Shown piece by piece: positions 24,999-36,130 of a stretch of DNA of 64,000 nt; the first letter of the stretch is position 1; the number at the start of each line of letters is the position of its first letter. Source of the DNA: Isoetes taiwanensis (taxonomy: Eukaryota > Streptophyta > Lycopodiopsida > Isoetales > Isoetaceae); NCBI GenBank assembly GCA_021234155.1, contig JAJEKV010000083.1, positions 1,579,932-1,643,931 on the forward strand, read 5' to 3'. The notes under the pieces were generated by a model. It was not told where the DNA came from. It ran no database searches and saw only the letters and a program-made list of their open reading frames with translations. The position numbers and the translations under genes are program-made.

Positions 24999-25523
24999 TC
25001 AAAAAGTTAGAAAGCTCATGGGAAAGAAACCAAAAATTGAAATTGCATGCGACTTACTCTCCAGCCAATTTTGAAATTCAAGAAAAATTTCTTCTTCTTC
25101 TTCATCCGGGTCCTCTTCTTCGCTGGTCGTCTTATGTTCGCTCCAAACCTCATCTTCTGAATCATACTGCTCCTCCGAAGAATCCACGTCAGAGGAATCG
25201 AATTGTGAAGAATCCACCTCTTCTGAAAGCTCAGAAAGAGAGTCTTCAGACCTGCTGGAATCGGAGCTGCTGTACTCAGGCTGCTGCTCGGGGCTCTCAA
25301 AAGAATTGGTCTCGACAGAATTGGTCTCAACAAAATTGGGCTCCTGCAAAGGCATTGTCCAAGAACCTATGCCATAACTCGCGAGGACCTGTGCCAAATG
25401 TAAGGAAAGCAAGGACCGGCGCTTGGAAGGGCCAGGGGTAGGGGAAGCAGAGTGGGAGGGGGAGCGACAGCGCTTCGGCATTCTGTTTGGGAGAATTGGA
25501 CGATGCTTCTCCCTCACGACCAT
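24999..25523 (-). CDS. Acidic, Ser/Glu-rich hypothetical protein
   Basis: Reading leftwards from 25523 there is a 174-codon frame. After a basic, Pro/Ser-rich N-terminus (MPKRCRSPSHSASPTPGPS at an internal Met) comes a long acidic stretch with runs of Ser, Asp and Glu (EEEDPDEEEEEIFLEF). A donor GA/GTAAGT near 25054 and an acceptor TTTCTTACAG near 24986 suggest a short second exon. Low complexity prevents family assignment. It lies among transposon remains and could be an accessory ORF of one. Confidence 0.35.
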   Translation of the reverse strand: MVVREKHRPILPNRMPKRCRSPSHSASPTPGPSKRRSLLSLHLAQVLASYGIGSWTMPLQEPNFVETNSVETNSFESPEQQPEYSSSDSSRSEDSLSELSEEVDSSQFDSSDVDSSEEQYDSEDEVWSEHKTTSEEEDPDEEEEEIFLEFQNWLESKSHAISIFGFFPMSFLTF

Positions 25524-25774
25524 AGCCTATAAAGGTTGGCGTGAAATTAATTTCGTAGGCTTCTTTTTAGGATTTTCGTATCATTAGTATCTTAATCGTA
25601 ATGATTTAGTAGGATACGAAGTGAAATATAATTACCTCGAAATGTCCATAATTTTATTTTCTAAAACATTAAAAAAAAAATATCTATCCTGAAATGGCCA
25701 TTCTTTTTTGGACACCAATCATCTTATGTTGGCTTGGCACTTGTTTAGTAATTGTAATTATAATTAGTTAGTGT

Positions 25775-26330
25775 AAATTGCTTGTTGACTTCAAAATTGT
25801 TGACTTATGCTTCACCAAACATGTTGGTCAATGAAAGTCAAACATGTAACAAAGGGGGTGATTCACACTTGTTGACTTGAAAATTGTTGTCTTATACAAT
25901 ATGCCTTAACATAATGCATAGAATAGCATAGGTCACAATTGTTGACTTACGCTTTACCAAATGCTTGGGGTGATTCACACTTGTTGACTTGAAAATTGTT
26001 GACTCACGCTTTACGAAACATGTTGGTCAATGAAAGTAAAACTTTAGCTTAGGGGTGATTCATACTTGTCGACTTGAAAATTGTTGACTTACGCTTTACC
26101 AAAGATGTTGGTCAATAAAAGTCAAACATTTGGTTGGGGGTGATTCACACTTCTTGACTTGAAAGTTGTTGACTTATACAATTTATGCCTTAACATAATG
26201 CATAGAATAGCATAGGTCAAAATTGTTGACTTATGCTTTACCAAATGCTTGAGGGTGATTCACACTTGTTGACTTAAAAATTATTGACTCACGCTTTACC
26301 AAACACAATATGCATAGGTACACAATATGC
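25775..26330. repeat. TTGAC-rich tandem array
   Basis: Five or so degenerate units of about 75-130 bp contain GGGTGATTCACACTTGTTGA, CTTGAAAATTGTTGACTTA and CGCTTTACCAAA. TTGAC occurs about a dozen times, mostly in pairs about 15 bp apart. TTGAC is the core of the WRKY-factor W-box. Arrays of short motifs are also typical of subterminal regions of large DNA transposons. No ORF. Confidence 0.8.
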
Positions 26331-26814
26331 CTTAACATAATCCATTCATTTGGCATTTGTTGATTTGGCAATTGTTGATTTGGTAACATGTGGAACATTG
26401 AATGCATGTGGGATATTTGAGCCCATTACTAAAAAAAGGGTGGACGAGGATTACATTTTGAAAGATCATGACACTCTGGCCTGTAATTGAAGATTACAAG
26501 CCAGAGCCATAACTTTTCATCATCTAATCTCTATCCACACTCTTCAATGAAGCAGCAAAAAACTATTTATATATGTGCACGAATTTTGTGATATATGCAT
26601 GTGAGATATTGCTAACTTTGTGTTAGGTTTGTGCTAATTTTGGGGTTGCTGTTTTGACGATATTTTGTGGCCAAAGCATGCAGGATATTTGAGCCCATTA
26701 TAACTTGAACTGCACACCAGAGAATTATAAAGTTCTTTAAACGTTTGTGGTGTTGATAAATACCAAATTACAATAAAAAAGGGATTTAATATTAAAAAAA
26801 CATACAACAGTTTA

Positions 26815-27686
26815 GGACAAGTCCATGGTCTTTAGTAACTCCAACACTTTTGTTGCTTTCTCATCATACTGATTTTGAAAATGCACAGACCTCTGTACAT
26901 AAGCAATTACGTTCACTTCTGTTGTTAGCTTCTCCAAGTAAGGTACCATAGTCTTCAACAGGTAATCACCGTCATTTATGTCAGGCATGAAGGACCTTGG
27001 TGTGATGCAGGAATCTGCATTATTCTTAAAATTCACGTACCTGTAAGGATCAATAAGCAAAATTGTCCTCATGCTAAATTCTGGACATTTCTCATAAACT
27101 TTTGTGAGTTTTTTGATGTAGCAAGAAGTTCCTCCTTTCATCAAAGGATGCACCAGTGTTGTAACGTACTTACCATACCTGTACGGTACTGTAAGTATTT
27201 TACGTATCATACCTCGTAACGTACCTCTGAGTTTTTAACGTACCGAAAAAAAAAACCAGTACGTTAAAAAGTGTTGTTACCGTACCTATAAAATACGTAC
27301 CGTACCTATAAAATACTTGTAAAATACTTACAGTACCTGTAAAATACCTATAAAATACGTACCGTACCTTTAAAATACTTACCGTACTTGTGTTGAAAAC
27401 TCCAAAACTTTGAAGCATAAACATTTCATTTTTCATTCCGTACGTACCGTACCTCTGGTACGGTATGCTAAGTACTTGAAAGGTACCGTACCCGTACGGA
27501 AACAACACTGGGATGCACCATCCATTTGAAAAGAAACTTATCCACTAAGGACCGAGGAATGAAAGACCTCAGGCAGCTAATCACTGAGTGATTGGAAGAC
27601 CATATACCAACAGCAAAATGAAGTGGCTGATGCAAGTCCAACCATTGACGAGTGTGATGAGTATGAGCTGCCACATGCCTAAGCAT
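26815..27686 (-). pseudogene. Hypothetical ORF interrupted by a MITE
   Basis: Reading leftwards, an open frame from about 27686 runs to the MITE at 27510. It resumes in the same frame at its far side (after one copy of the 8-bp target duplication) and continues to a stop at about 26815. At the junction the peptide reads KWMVHP on one side and LMKGGTSCY on the other. No domain recognised. The continuity shows that this was a coding exon, of host or transposon origin, before the MITE landed. Confidence 0.45.
27154..27510. mobile_element. 357-bp hAT-type MITE with 8-bp target duplication
   Basis: Terminal inverted repeats are CAGTGTTG (27154) and CAACACTG (ends 27510). Both sides are flanked by GGATGCAC (27146-27153 and 27511-27518). 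An 8-bp duplication and CAGTG-type ends are hallmarks of hAT elements. The interior is an array of GTACCGTACC and TATAAAATAC motifs, many self-complementary (GTAC, GGTACC). No coding capacity, so mobilisation would be in trans. Confidence 0.8.
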
Positions 27687-27720
27687 CGAGGATGACGAGG
27701 TTGCAGCTGATCAATCCCAA

Positions 27721-28447
27721 TTGAGACATGTATTTGACGAGATGGTAGACTATGCAGAAGGATTAAAGCATAAGGTGCAACATCATGTGATAATGGATGG
27801 GAATGCTATTTGCAAGAGCACATTAGTAAGTCAACTCAATGGCAATCCATGGCTATCAAAGGACAGATTGACCAAGGTTAAATCTAGGTTTTTGAAAAGT
27901 GAAGAGTCTACTGAGATTGATGCACGAACGAGCTTAGGTATAGGCAGTGATGCAGCTGTCTACTTTGAAATTGAAGTAGGACAAGAGAGAAATAGAAGAA
28001 GTGCAAGGCTTGAGAAGAAAGACCAGAAGACCTTGAAGTCTGCTTGGTATATTGGTCGGGTGCTCAGCATGAGGAAGAAGATTAGTAGGTCATGGAAAGA
28101 GACATGTGAGCCTGTTGACTTGGCGAATAGGCCATCTTATCTTGTCGAGGTGAACATGGCTTGGTATAAAGTTTGTGATCAGGTGGCTGGAGATTCCCGT
28201 CAATGGTACACATATGACTTGTTGGAGAACCAAATCATAGAGTTAGAAAGTGTGATTTCCCTTGCCAATTTAAAATTCAGTTCTTCTAATAACAAATATG
28301 CATTGGCTAAAAGTGACAAGACAAAGTTTGATGAGTTCGTGAATTCTCGTAAGTAATATCTTTGCAACAACTGTCTTTTGATGAATAAGCTAACTGTTTG
28401 AACATTTTGCAGAGGCCAAAGGGAAGCGTCCAGCATATAATGATTAA
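27721..28447 (+). CDS. Hypothetical protein, two exons visible
   Basis: An open exon (no clear start; frame open from about 27690) runs to 28348, where a perfect GTAAGT donor follows. An acceptor at 28411-28412 (TTTTGCAG) continues the frame to a stop at 28447 (ends KRPAYND). The protein has charged segments (RSARLEKKDQKTLKSAWYI) and aromatic motifs (MAWYKV, QWYTYD) but no domain I recognise. Absence of stops over 210 codons and good splice sites support a real, possibly transposon-derived, coding unit. Confidence 0.4.
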
Positions 28448-28514
28448 GATTAAGACCAAGAAAGGTAATTTTGTTTTCACGATGATATATCCTTGTTACT
28501 ATAATGATATCAAT

Positions 28515-28640
28515 TTTTATTTGCTTTTCATTTGCTGATCTGCAGGTTTGCTGATTTGCTGTTACTGTTTGCTGATCTGCAGGTTTGTTGATTTGCTGAT
28601 TTGCTGATTTGCTGCTTTGCTGTTACTCTGCAGGTTGTTG
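28515..28640. repeat. TTTGCTGAT minisatellite
   Basis: Irregular repeats of TTTGCTGAT and TCTGCAGG. No coding role seen. From 28640 to 29698 I see no gene. Confidence 0.8.
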
Positions 28641-29698
28641 CTCCTCATGTTGCATGTTCTTTGCTACAGGTTAATTATTACAAGTGAGGGGCTGCAGTTA
28701 AAGAGTACATGTTATTTTGGTATAGTTAAAGAGACTGGAGATTTTTTTGCCATAGTTTGAAAGATTCCAGACATGCATGACAATTTGAACATGCTAGCAT
28801 GCATCCACATGAGCAGCATAATGGAATGTTGTATACTAGGTTAATGAAGCTTAGTTTGGTGAGGCTTTGTTCAAGAATTTAGGGACAATTCTGTTAACAT
28901 AAACTTCTTTTTTCCATCTGCTGCAGCAGTAGATACAGTATATTAGAAGTGAATATTTAAATCTTTGTGTGAGTGTTATATATTTAATGTGCAGCAAGTT
29001 CGAATACAAACGTTGGATGCTCATTTATAGTTGGATGTACTTCAGAAACCATAGAAATCGGGATGTGGCATTTATATTGTAAGCAACTATTGTTGCTTCA
29101 AGATTTGTAATATGACCAATATGCTATATCCTTGTAAAAGCCCAAGCCTTAATAGTACAGGGGATACCCTCTTCGTCATAAACACAAAAGAGCATCCACA
29201 AATGTATATAGTATGACACAAATTTGTTTGTCATGGAAGAACATTTGTTTGTTTATTTGAACATTCACAAATATCTATACTAGAACGCAGATTTATTTAA
29301 GAGGTTGAAATACTTTAATAAACAAGATCTCATGCATGCAAATCCTTCCAATGCAATAAAGTGTATCCAACACAACCTTCTGCTAATATAAAGGACAAAC
29401 TGGGAGTGACAAATTGTAAGTTAGTTGTAAATTGTAAATAGCAATTGTGGTTGGGCTGAAATGCTATATGAACTTGATATATCTATTTAATTTACTTCAT
29501 ATTTGTTGCCAGCATGACACCATTTTCATATCAACAAAAGTTGTGAGATATGTGTGCGAATATATTTTTAAGATACAATACATTGTTCTAACAATCAAGA
29601 TCATGTTGCAATGAGAAGTCCTTGCAACCCAAAAAGAGCGCTAAAGCAAGGTCTTGCATAATTTGTCTATTCTTATAATTGTCCCTCTTGTCCCCAAG

Positions 29699-31126
29699 TT
29701 AAACCCGGGTTAACCCTAAAATAGCATCAGGGGCTGCTGCACCTTCATTTTCAGCATCATTTGGATTGTATTCTCCATGCTCCCAAGGTTGCAACTCCAC
29801 TTCCCTACCATCATCTCCAATTGCTTCAGCTTGTGGTGTCACTTTGCCCTTCACAAAGGGCACTAAACCTGTAGCTCTAAAACCAGATAGGATGTTTTGC
29901 ATTGTCATGGATGACTTCAAGGCTTTGTATATAATTATGGCTAGATCTTGCTTGCTTGGTTCAGCATAACGGTTTTTCAACATATAAATTGCTCTTTGCT
30001 TCTTGAAGCACTTCTTGAATGGGCCAAATACTGACACGTCCAAGGGCTCCAACTTATGTGAAGTGTGAGGTGGCAAGACAAATAGGTGCACTCCTAATTC
30101 CTTGGCTGCTAGTATAGTGTCAAGATCCACATGCGAATTGTGGCCATCAAGCACTAGCAAATGTGGTGTACTAGGGCTGCAACCTCCTGGTACTTTCTTG
30201 CAGAAATGATCAACTAGCCAACTTTTAAAAAGCTCTTTTGTCATCCAAGCTTCACCCTGACAAGCCATCACAGCGCCTGGTTCACATCTTGATACATAGT
30301 CACCTCTCATCCTCTCTCCCTTGAAGATGTAAAGACTAGGAAGTGGAAAGCCATCTGCATTAACACATGTAAGTACTGTCACCCATTCTCTATTTCTCAT
30401 CACAACTTCATGCACGTTCCTCTTTCCTTTCTCGGCAATAACCTTCATTCAAGAAACCTTACCAGCTTGGACACCAGTTTCGTCAGCATTCCAAATCCTG
30501 GATGGTGGAAACTTGAACTCATCCAACACCTTCTCAAATTCATCATAGAACTTAGCTAGAGTTGCATTTGTTAGTGCTCTGGCCCTGGCAGAATCTAATG
30601 TCTCAGCAGACCTTATTGCTATCTCTGGATGCCTCCCTTTGAAAAGCTTCCACCACTTGTGTCCTGGAACTCCATCCCTAAATGGACTTGGTCCATCAAG
30701 ACATATTTCAGCCACAAACTGCTTCAACATATCTAAAGTTAAAGGCATCCCCTGATCTGCCCTCTCTAATGTCCATTCTACCAAGTCAGATTCTTCTTCC
30801 ACTGTCATGGCTACAGGATGCTTACCTTGCTTTCCGTTCACTCTACCATAATGCGAACTTCTAATTGTAGACTCGGGGATACCAAATTCTCTGCCTGCTC
30901 TTCTTATGCTCATCTCATTCCTCTCAATAAGGTCAAGTGCCCTCTTCATGTCATCCTCACTCCATTTACCTCTCTCCATTCTAAGATACGTCCCTTCATT
31001 CCTGTTATTCCCTTCTCTGATCTTCATCCTCTTTGGTTTCTTCTTGGCTGTAACACGTTTAGATCCCCCTGCAATTGCAGATCTCTGTGCTTGGCCATCA
31101 GCTGGTCTCTTCTTAGCCATGCTCAA
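29699..31126 (-). pseudogene. pogo-type (Tc1/mariner superfamily) transposase with one in-frame stop
   Basis: A single frame of about 475 codons on the minus strand is interrupted only by TGA at 30449-30451. N-terminal half: basic leader, a helix-turn-helix (AGREFGIPESTIRSSHYGRV) and a second CENP-B-like DNA-binding part (GHKWWKLFKGRHPEI). Catalytic half: IWNADETG (first Asp), LLVLDGHNSHVD (second Asp) and PPHTSHKLEPLDVSVFGPFK (third Asp), the DDE_1/pogo signature. Pogo transposases cut and paste at TA sites. The stop lies right after VQAGKVS. A CGA-to-TGA change at a methylated CpG would explain it. Terminal inverted repeats were not found by eye in the flanks (29.1-29.7 and 31.1-31.9 kb). 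Confidence 0.85.
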
Positions 31127-31939
31127 TGCCCTGCAAGGTGGTGGCTAACTGCAATGAAGCCATCTTGGGCGTTCAATCTTGTTTAAGACAAAATTATGGC
31201 AGGCTGGTTCAAAATTTGAATGCAAATCAGAAGTTAATATGGGCCAAAATGAATTTGAGCGCCAATTGGATGTGTTAATGCATGCATTCAAACTTCTGGG
31301 ATGCAAAAAGTAGTTGCCCATCCATGCAGATTGATCAGAACTGCTTGCAAAGTGAAGAAAAGCACCGTTGCCATGGCTGGAACAAGGTGCGCATTTGATA
31401 GAAAGCAGGTGCGCAATCAGTGGCTTTGGGCGCGGGAAGGTCCTCTTGGTCGGGCAACAAATATCGGGCATCAAGAGGGCAAACGAAGAGCCTCTAGATC
31501 ACAAACGCAGGGCTCCTGCGCATCCAGTTTAGGGCCTTGCGCAAATAACGGTGCGTCTCCCCTAATGGCGAAAGACTTCCCATGCATGAACACTATTGTA
31601 ATAAACTTCCCATGCATGAACACTATTCTTGTAATAACTGTAAAAGTTGTTTTTGATGTGCTTGCAATATCTTTGAGGGAATTGAGGCTACTAATATCAT
31701 TAGTTGATTTTCCATATGTTGCATAATCTGTAATTCATGCTTTAATATATAGGCTATTTTATAATGAAAATATGATAGACAATTTCACAATATTTTAAAA
31801 ATTTGTATTTGGGCTAGCAGTACGTAGAGTAGTTAATGCATTCCGAGTCCGACGCGTCAATGAATGGAAAGACAGATTGAAATAGGACATCGATTAAATA
31901 TCACTGCACATTCCAGCGTTGCTGGATATACATTAAAGT
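31127..31939. other. Intergenic, no gene recognised
   Basis: Contains a 25-bp direct repeat (AACTTCCCATGCATGAACAC at about 31577 and 31605) and otherwise unique sequence. It lies just upstream of the minus-strand pogo gene and just downstream of the minus-strand CASP-like gene. Confidence 0.4.
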
Positions 31940-32947
31940 TTAGCTAACAGGCTTATATCTTCGGAAAAGATAGAAAGCAGAAATTGCTGCGGAATTTGCA
32001 AAAACCAGCACTGCGATGAAGGAAACGATCACTGCACCAGAGTATCGATCGCAAAAACGTTTGAAAACCGAACATCCTTCTGTCCAGTGAACCTTTTCTT
32101 CGCCCTTTTTGGCTATGTAACCCACCTCTGCTGCAGCGGCGGCAGCCCCTAGCAAGACGTAGGTGAAGATCTGTTGAAAAAAATAGCCCGTGGTTTTTTG
32201 TCAGATGACGAAATGGGAAATCCGAGTTGGGTTTATGATATGCATACCTGATCTGTTAGGAATATCAACCAAGCAAAGATGGTGTTTTGGAAAATGCTTC
32301 GTTTTGTGCAGATTGAAAAGATGGAAAGGAGTGCAAGGATTAGAGCGTATGCGGCACAGACCGAATCTACAGCAACGAGGACTCTGCAAGAGAAAGGATT
32401 AAGTAAAGCTTGAAATCAAAGAAGAAGAAAGAGCACAAGAGTGAAAATGGCTTAGAAATTGTCTAGATGGTTTAAACAAGAGAAACAAATATCAGACCTT
32501 CATAAGCCTGCTACACAGGAACCCAACAAAATGTCAAAGATCAAAACAGAAATAAATACTACTTACAGACCAAACACAAAATGTGAAATATTAAGTTAAG
32601 TTATAGAAAGAAAGCACAGTTCATGAGCCTGCTACACCGAAACCCAACAAAATGTGAAAGATCAAAACAGAAAAAAACTGCTACACTGAAACCCATAAGA
32701 GACCAAACACAAAATGTGAAAGAAAGCACAGAACTTACACGGGAGCTTTAGTGTTGTCATATTTAGCTTCAAGAGAAATACCGCCGGGAAGATTTATAGT
32801 TTGATGGGTAGAAACAAGCAAGGCAACGAGCAAAACACAGACCAGCAATGCAAGGACTCGAAGAAGAGCAGAGAGAAGATCTAAGGCGGTTGCTCGTTTT
32901 TTAGGGGGAGATTTTGCAGCTTGCTCTGCGTCTGTGTAGCCTCCCAT
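31940..32947 (-). CDS. CASP-like membrane protein (UPF0497/DUF588), three exons
   Basis: Minus-strand exons 32947-32739, 32383-32248 and 32170-31940 join in frame to a 191-residue protein. Start chosen at MGGYTDAEQ (32947); an upstream in-frame ATG at 33022 would add 25 residues. Four membrane segments are visible: LLRVLALLVCVLLVALLVS; VCAAYALILALLSIFSI; FAWLIFLTDQIFTYVLLGAA followed by AEVGYIAKKG; and VSFIAVLVFANSAAISAFYL. The TDQ...YVLLGAA-x-AAEV-x-Y-x-AKKG motif and CXXFXXFCDR loop are typical of CASP-like proteins. These are four-pass plasma-membrane proteins related to Casparian-strip scaffolds. No frame breaks; family length is usual (about 190). The subgroup and tissue role cannot be told from sequence. 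Confidence 0.88.
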
Positions 32948-33699
32948 TTCAGCAGCGCCCAAATGCAGCGTTTTGGCGAGCGATCTCTCCTCTCTATTCA
33001 ACGAAACGCAGAGCTTCTGCACCTTTTTTTCCGTCTTAAATCGCTCTCAACAACCCACCTCCGTTTTGAATTTTGCCATTAATTCTCTACCTTCTCTTTC
33101 CATACTGGAATATTAATTACGCCTCGTGGCCTCCTCCTGGCCGTTGATCTTGCTGTTGTGTCCCATATTCCATAGAACATACCGCCCTGTCTCTTGTATC
33201 ATATCATATCGGACAATTTTTGTTTCTTTTAGGATACGTGTGCATGGCGTGCCTAGCTTTTATGCTCTTTCTAAAATATGTTAGTTGAGCCATCGAACAT
33301 AGGCAAAATGTGTGTATATAGACACCTTTTCATTCAATTTTTAAGGGTATGGATATGGAGGTTGGTATGTGAAATTGAAGGAATAGATCACAAAATGGTG
33401 GAAGACCTACCAACAACCAGCATTGGCACAATAGCATATGTACCTCGATAGCATATGTATCTCCTGTTCTGATATTATTTATACTCACCAAGAATATCTA
33501 AATGTCATCCGCTAGAAGTAAGGATGAATGGAGTTGCACGAGAATAAAGATGTTTGCATTCCTGTTTGCCCACATGTGAACACATGAACATATGGCATGT
33601 CATGTGTTCTCATGTGGCATGCCATAAAATTTTCTCCTTTTCCTCCACCTCCCTTTGAGAGAAGCATCATATCCATTCTACTTCATAGCGCTACCTACG
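32948..33699. other. 5' flank of the CASP-like gene; no gene seen
   Basis: Contains the likely promoter and 5' UTR of the minus-strand CASP-like gene. No distinct TATA box could be placed with confidence. Confidence 0.4.
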
Positions 33700-33860
33700 T
33701 ACACATTTGCCCATGAAAAAAGGCAGACTGATAGCTTCAATTCGCAGAGGTGCACATTGCCTCAAAATTGAGACAGGCAAATGGATTCGGGAAGCACGTG
33801 AGGACAGATTTTGTCAGCATTGCCAACTGAACGAATTGTTACCTATGACGCTCCCCACCA
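33700..33860 (+). mobile_element. LINE ORF2 C-terminal fragment
   Basis: A frame reads AHCLKIETGKWIREAREDRF, then CQHCQLNE. This matches the H-x-L-x-IETG-x-W...R-x-C-x-x-C end of LINE reverse transcriptases and the better copy at 48.06 kb. It abuts the left end of the chromovirus. Confidence 0.6.
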
Positions 33861-33883
33861 AATATACGACGCTCCGTCATACA

Positions 33884-35458
33884 TGTGACGTTCCAAAGAC
33901 AAAGATACGGTCCCAAGACGATATCGTATCGCCCCGCCACGCCAGATTACCACTTACTTCGACCGACGCGGTAATGCCAACGGATAGCCGTAGTAAGTAG
34001 CCCTAGGGGCAACTTGCTAGGAGTGTTCATATATTATTAATGTGCACATGTGCACATTAATGAGGGCACACCTTTCCATGTTGGCATATTTTGCCACCTA
34101 GCCATTAAAGGCAAGTGGGGCCTTTCAATTATCCCACATGCCAAATTGGGTAATTGGAAACCCTAGCCTAAACCCCATGTCTATTTAGGGTAGGAAAACC
34201 CTAGCTTGCTAGTTTTTTTAGTCCTTAGGGTTTTAGAGCTCGGTTTTGGCTGCCCCCCGGAGCCAAAACCGCCTCCCGTGACGCCGCCTCGAGCGAATTA
34301 TGCCATCAGTTCCTCCAATTGATCACCTTCGGCAGGATGGTTGAACTCAGTCGAGGAGCCACTCAAGGATCAGAGTTTGGTCAATTTAATAGCTTAAACC
34401 GCCTTCTAGTCATAGAATCAAGAGGTTTAGACTATTAAATTGCCCATAGTAGCTATCTAGATCTTAGAGTTTCTGACACTAACTAAAGAACCTAACTCTA
34501 TGATTAGATCTAGTTCTTCAGTTCTTCTGTGATGTATTTGGATGATGTATTTCTGTGAACTCCTTGTATTGGGAAGGGGGGTAGAGACCCTAAAGCTTGT
34601 AGTTGATGCTCCTAGAGTAGCCTCTCTAGCACACTGTAGATTCGGCCTGTGTACAAGAGCCACACCTGGTTGTGGGTGAAGGGGCCAGACTGGCTAAGAA
34701 GGAGGTTCATGTCCTGACTCTTGAACGATCCCCCTGGTGTGTAAAGCCTACCGGGGATCATTGTGACTAGGTCTAATGGCTTACCACTGAGTGCGGGTAA
34801 GGCATGGGCTCGACAATTGCGGAAGTGGTGTACACTTTCCGCTGGGTTCACCGAATACGGGCAGTGGCCCTCTAGTCACCTTGAGTTAGCATGTAGATCT
34901 CTGGAGGGAGTGATCCCTACCTGCCCCATCGGAACTGGGAGGATGAGGCCCAGGAATAGCCCCTTCGGCTATGCATCCGGCGGGCTACAGTCAGGTCCCA
35001 ACACTTTTCAGCCTACTCTGCAAAGTGTGCACAGGAGGGGCGGATGGAGTGGACAACCCAATGCCATGTTCTTATGCTAGCCAAATCCATTGCCATGAAT
35101 TCTGTCTGCAATGAACTCTGGAGACCCAAGCCGTCAGTCCTCCCCTTGAGTCTGAGCCTTGGGTAGGATTCCCTATGTGATGTGCTGATCTTTGTCTATG
35201 CAGATATGTGGAGGACCATCCTTCGAGATGGTCACATGATGTTGATGTATGTGCTACTGACATGTATGTTCACGCTTCCGCAGCTAGGTAGGCCCTGAGG
35301 GAGACAGGGTAGAATGACACCTTCACTCTTCCCACTGGGACTCAAGCACGGGCAAAGATATGTGGAGGGCCCCAGACGCGATGGAGCTGGTGTGGGGAAG
35401 AACTCCCTCGCTTGTATACCTGAGAGTGCAATCGTGATAATGAGTAGGGGACGCCACA
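33884..35458 (+). repeat. 5' LTR of the chromovirus (1575 bp)
   Basis: Begins TGTGACGTTCC and ends GACGCCACA, giving short inverted ends TGTGACG and CG(C/T)CACA. Long stretches are identical to the 3' LTR, but clusters of differences lie at CTG, CAG and CGG sites. This copy keeps more CTG triplets than the 3' copy. Confidence 0.93.
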
Positions 35459-35460
35459 GT

Positions 35461-35471
35461 TGGTATCGAGC
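35461..35471 (+). promoter_or_regulatory. Primer binding site, initiator tRNA-Met type (altered)
   Basis: TGGTATCGAGC lies 2 bp after the LTR. The usual plant tRNA-iMet PBS is TGGTATCAGAGC. The copy here lacks one A within CAG, matching the wider loss at CNG sites in this element. Confidence 0.8.
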
Positions 35472-35661
35472 AATGTTCTTGGAGACCAAGAGCAAAGCAC
35501 TGACCATGTTCCAGTAGTACTAACTTGATAGGATCCTCAAGCCTCGAAAAGTGGGAAGATTTTTTCTCACCTTTGTAGTTTATGCTAAGCTAGTAACAAT
35601 TAAGTGAATTGGAATTTAACAAGATTAAAAAGAATGAGCCAAAAATTTTCCAAGTGAGGTG

Positions 35662-35728
35662 GTCTCACAGCTCGCGCCTGGTCGCAGAACTAAATTTTTG
35701 TTTTGAAGCGAGGCGCAAGCTGTGAGAC
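35662..35728. promoter_or_regulatory. Palindrome A1 upstream of the H3-mimic ORF
   Basis: Left arm GTCTCACAGCTCGCGCCTGG and right arm GAGGCGCAAGCTGTGAGAC can pair across an AT-rich loop of about 23 bp. Related palindromes occur at 35851-35918, 37545-37609 and 37740-37806. It could be a transcription-factor or silencing target, or an RNA hairpin. Confidence 0.8.
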
Positions 35729-35850
35729 ATCGAGTCAAAAACACCAAAACATGAGGAATTTGTGAAAAATAATGTGGTAAGGCTAATTCTAAGGTAGGAA
35801 TTAGTTAGAATAGCATGTTTTGATTATCTAAAAACCCTAGAAACGTATGA

Positions 35851-35918
35851 GATCTCACAGCTCGCGCCTGGTCGCAAAACTAAACATTAGTATTGGAACG
35901 AGGCGCAAGCTGTGAGAC
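35851..35918. promoter_or_regulatory. Palindrome A2 upstream of the H3-mimic ORF
   Basis: ATCTCACAGCTCGCGCCTGG pairs with GAGGCGCAAGCTGTGAGAC. Almost identical to A1 and 189 bp downstream of it; 103 bp before a TATAAATA box. Confidence 0.8.
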
Positions 35919-36020
35919 CAATAGGTAGGAAAAGTCTGAAATAAGTATAAGTTTTAGATAAGTTGGTGCCTTAGCATGTTAAACAGAGCAACTTGAGTTT
36001 TGACCTAAAATTCCACAAGC

Positions 36021-36028
36021 TATAAATA
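36021..36028 (+). promoter_or_regulatory. TATA box of the H3-mimic ORF
   Basis: TATAAATA lies 110 bp before the ATG at 36131 and well outside the LTR. The intervening leader is pyrimidine-rich and resembles the leader of the second unit at 38.0 kb. A separate internal promoter is inferred. Confidence 0.65.
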
Positions 36029-36130
36029 GATGTAGAACCCCCTCATTTTTTCGGCCAAGCCCTAGAAATCCGCTTCTTCCCAACTTAGGCGATCTCTCGG
36101 CGCTTTTATCCGATTGACGATCCGTAAAGC

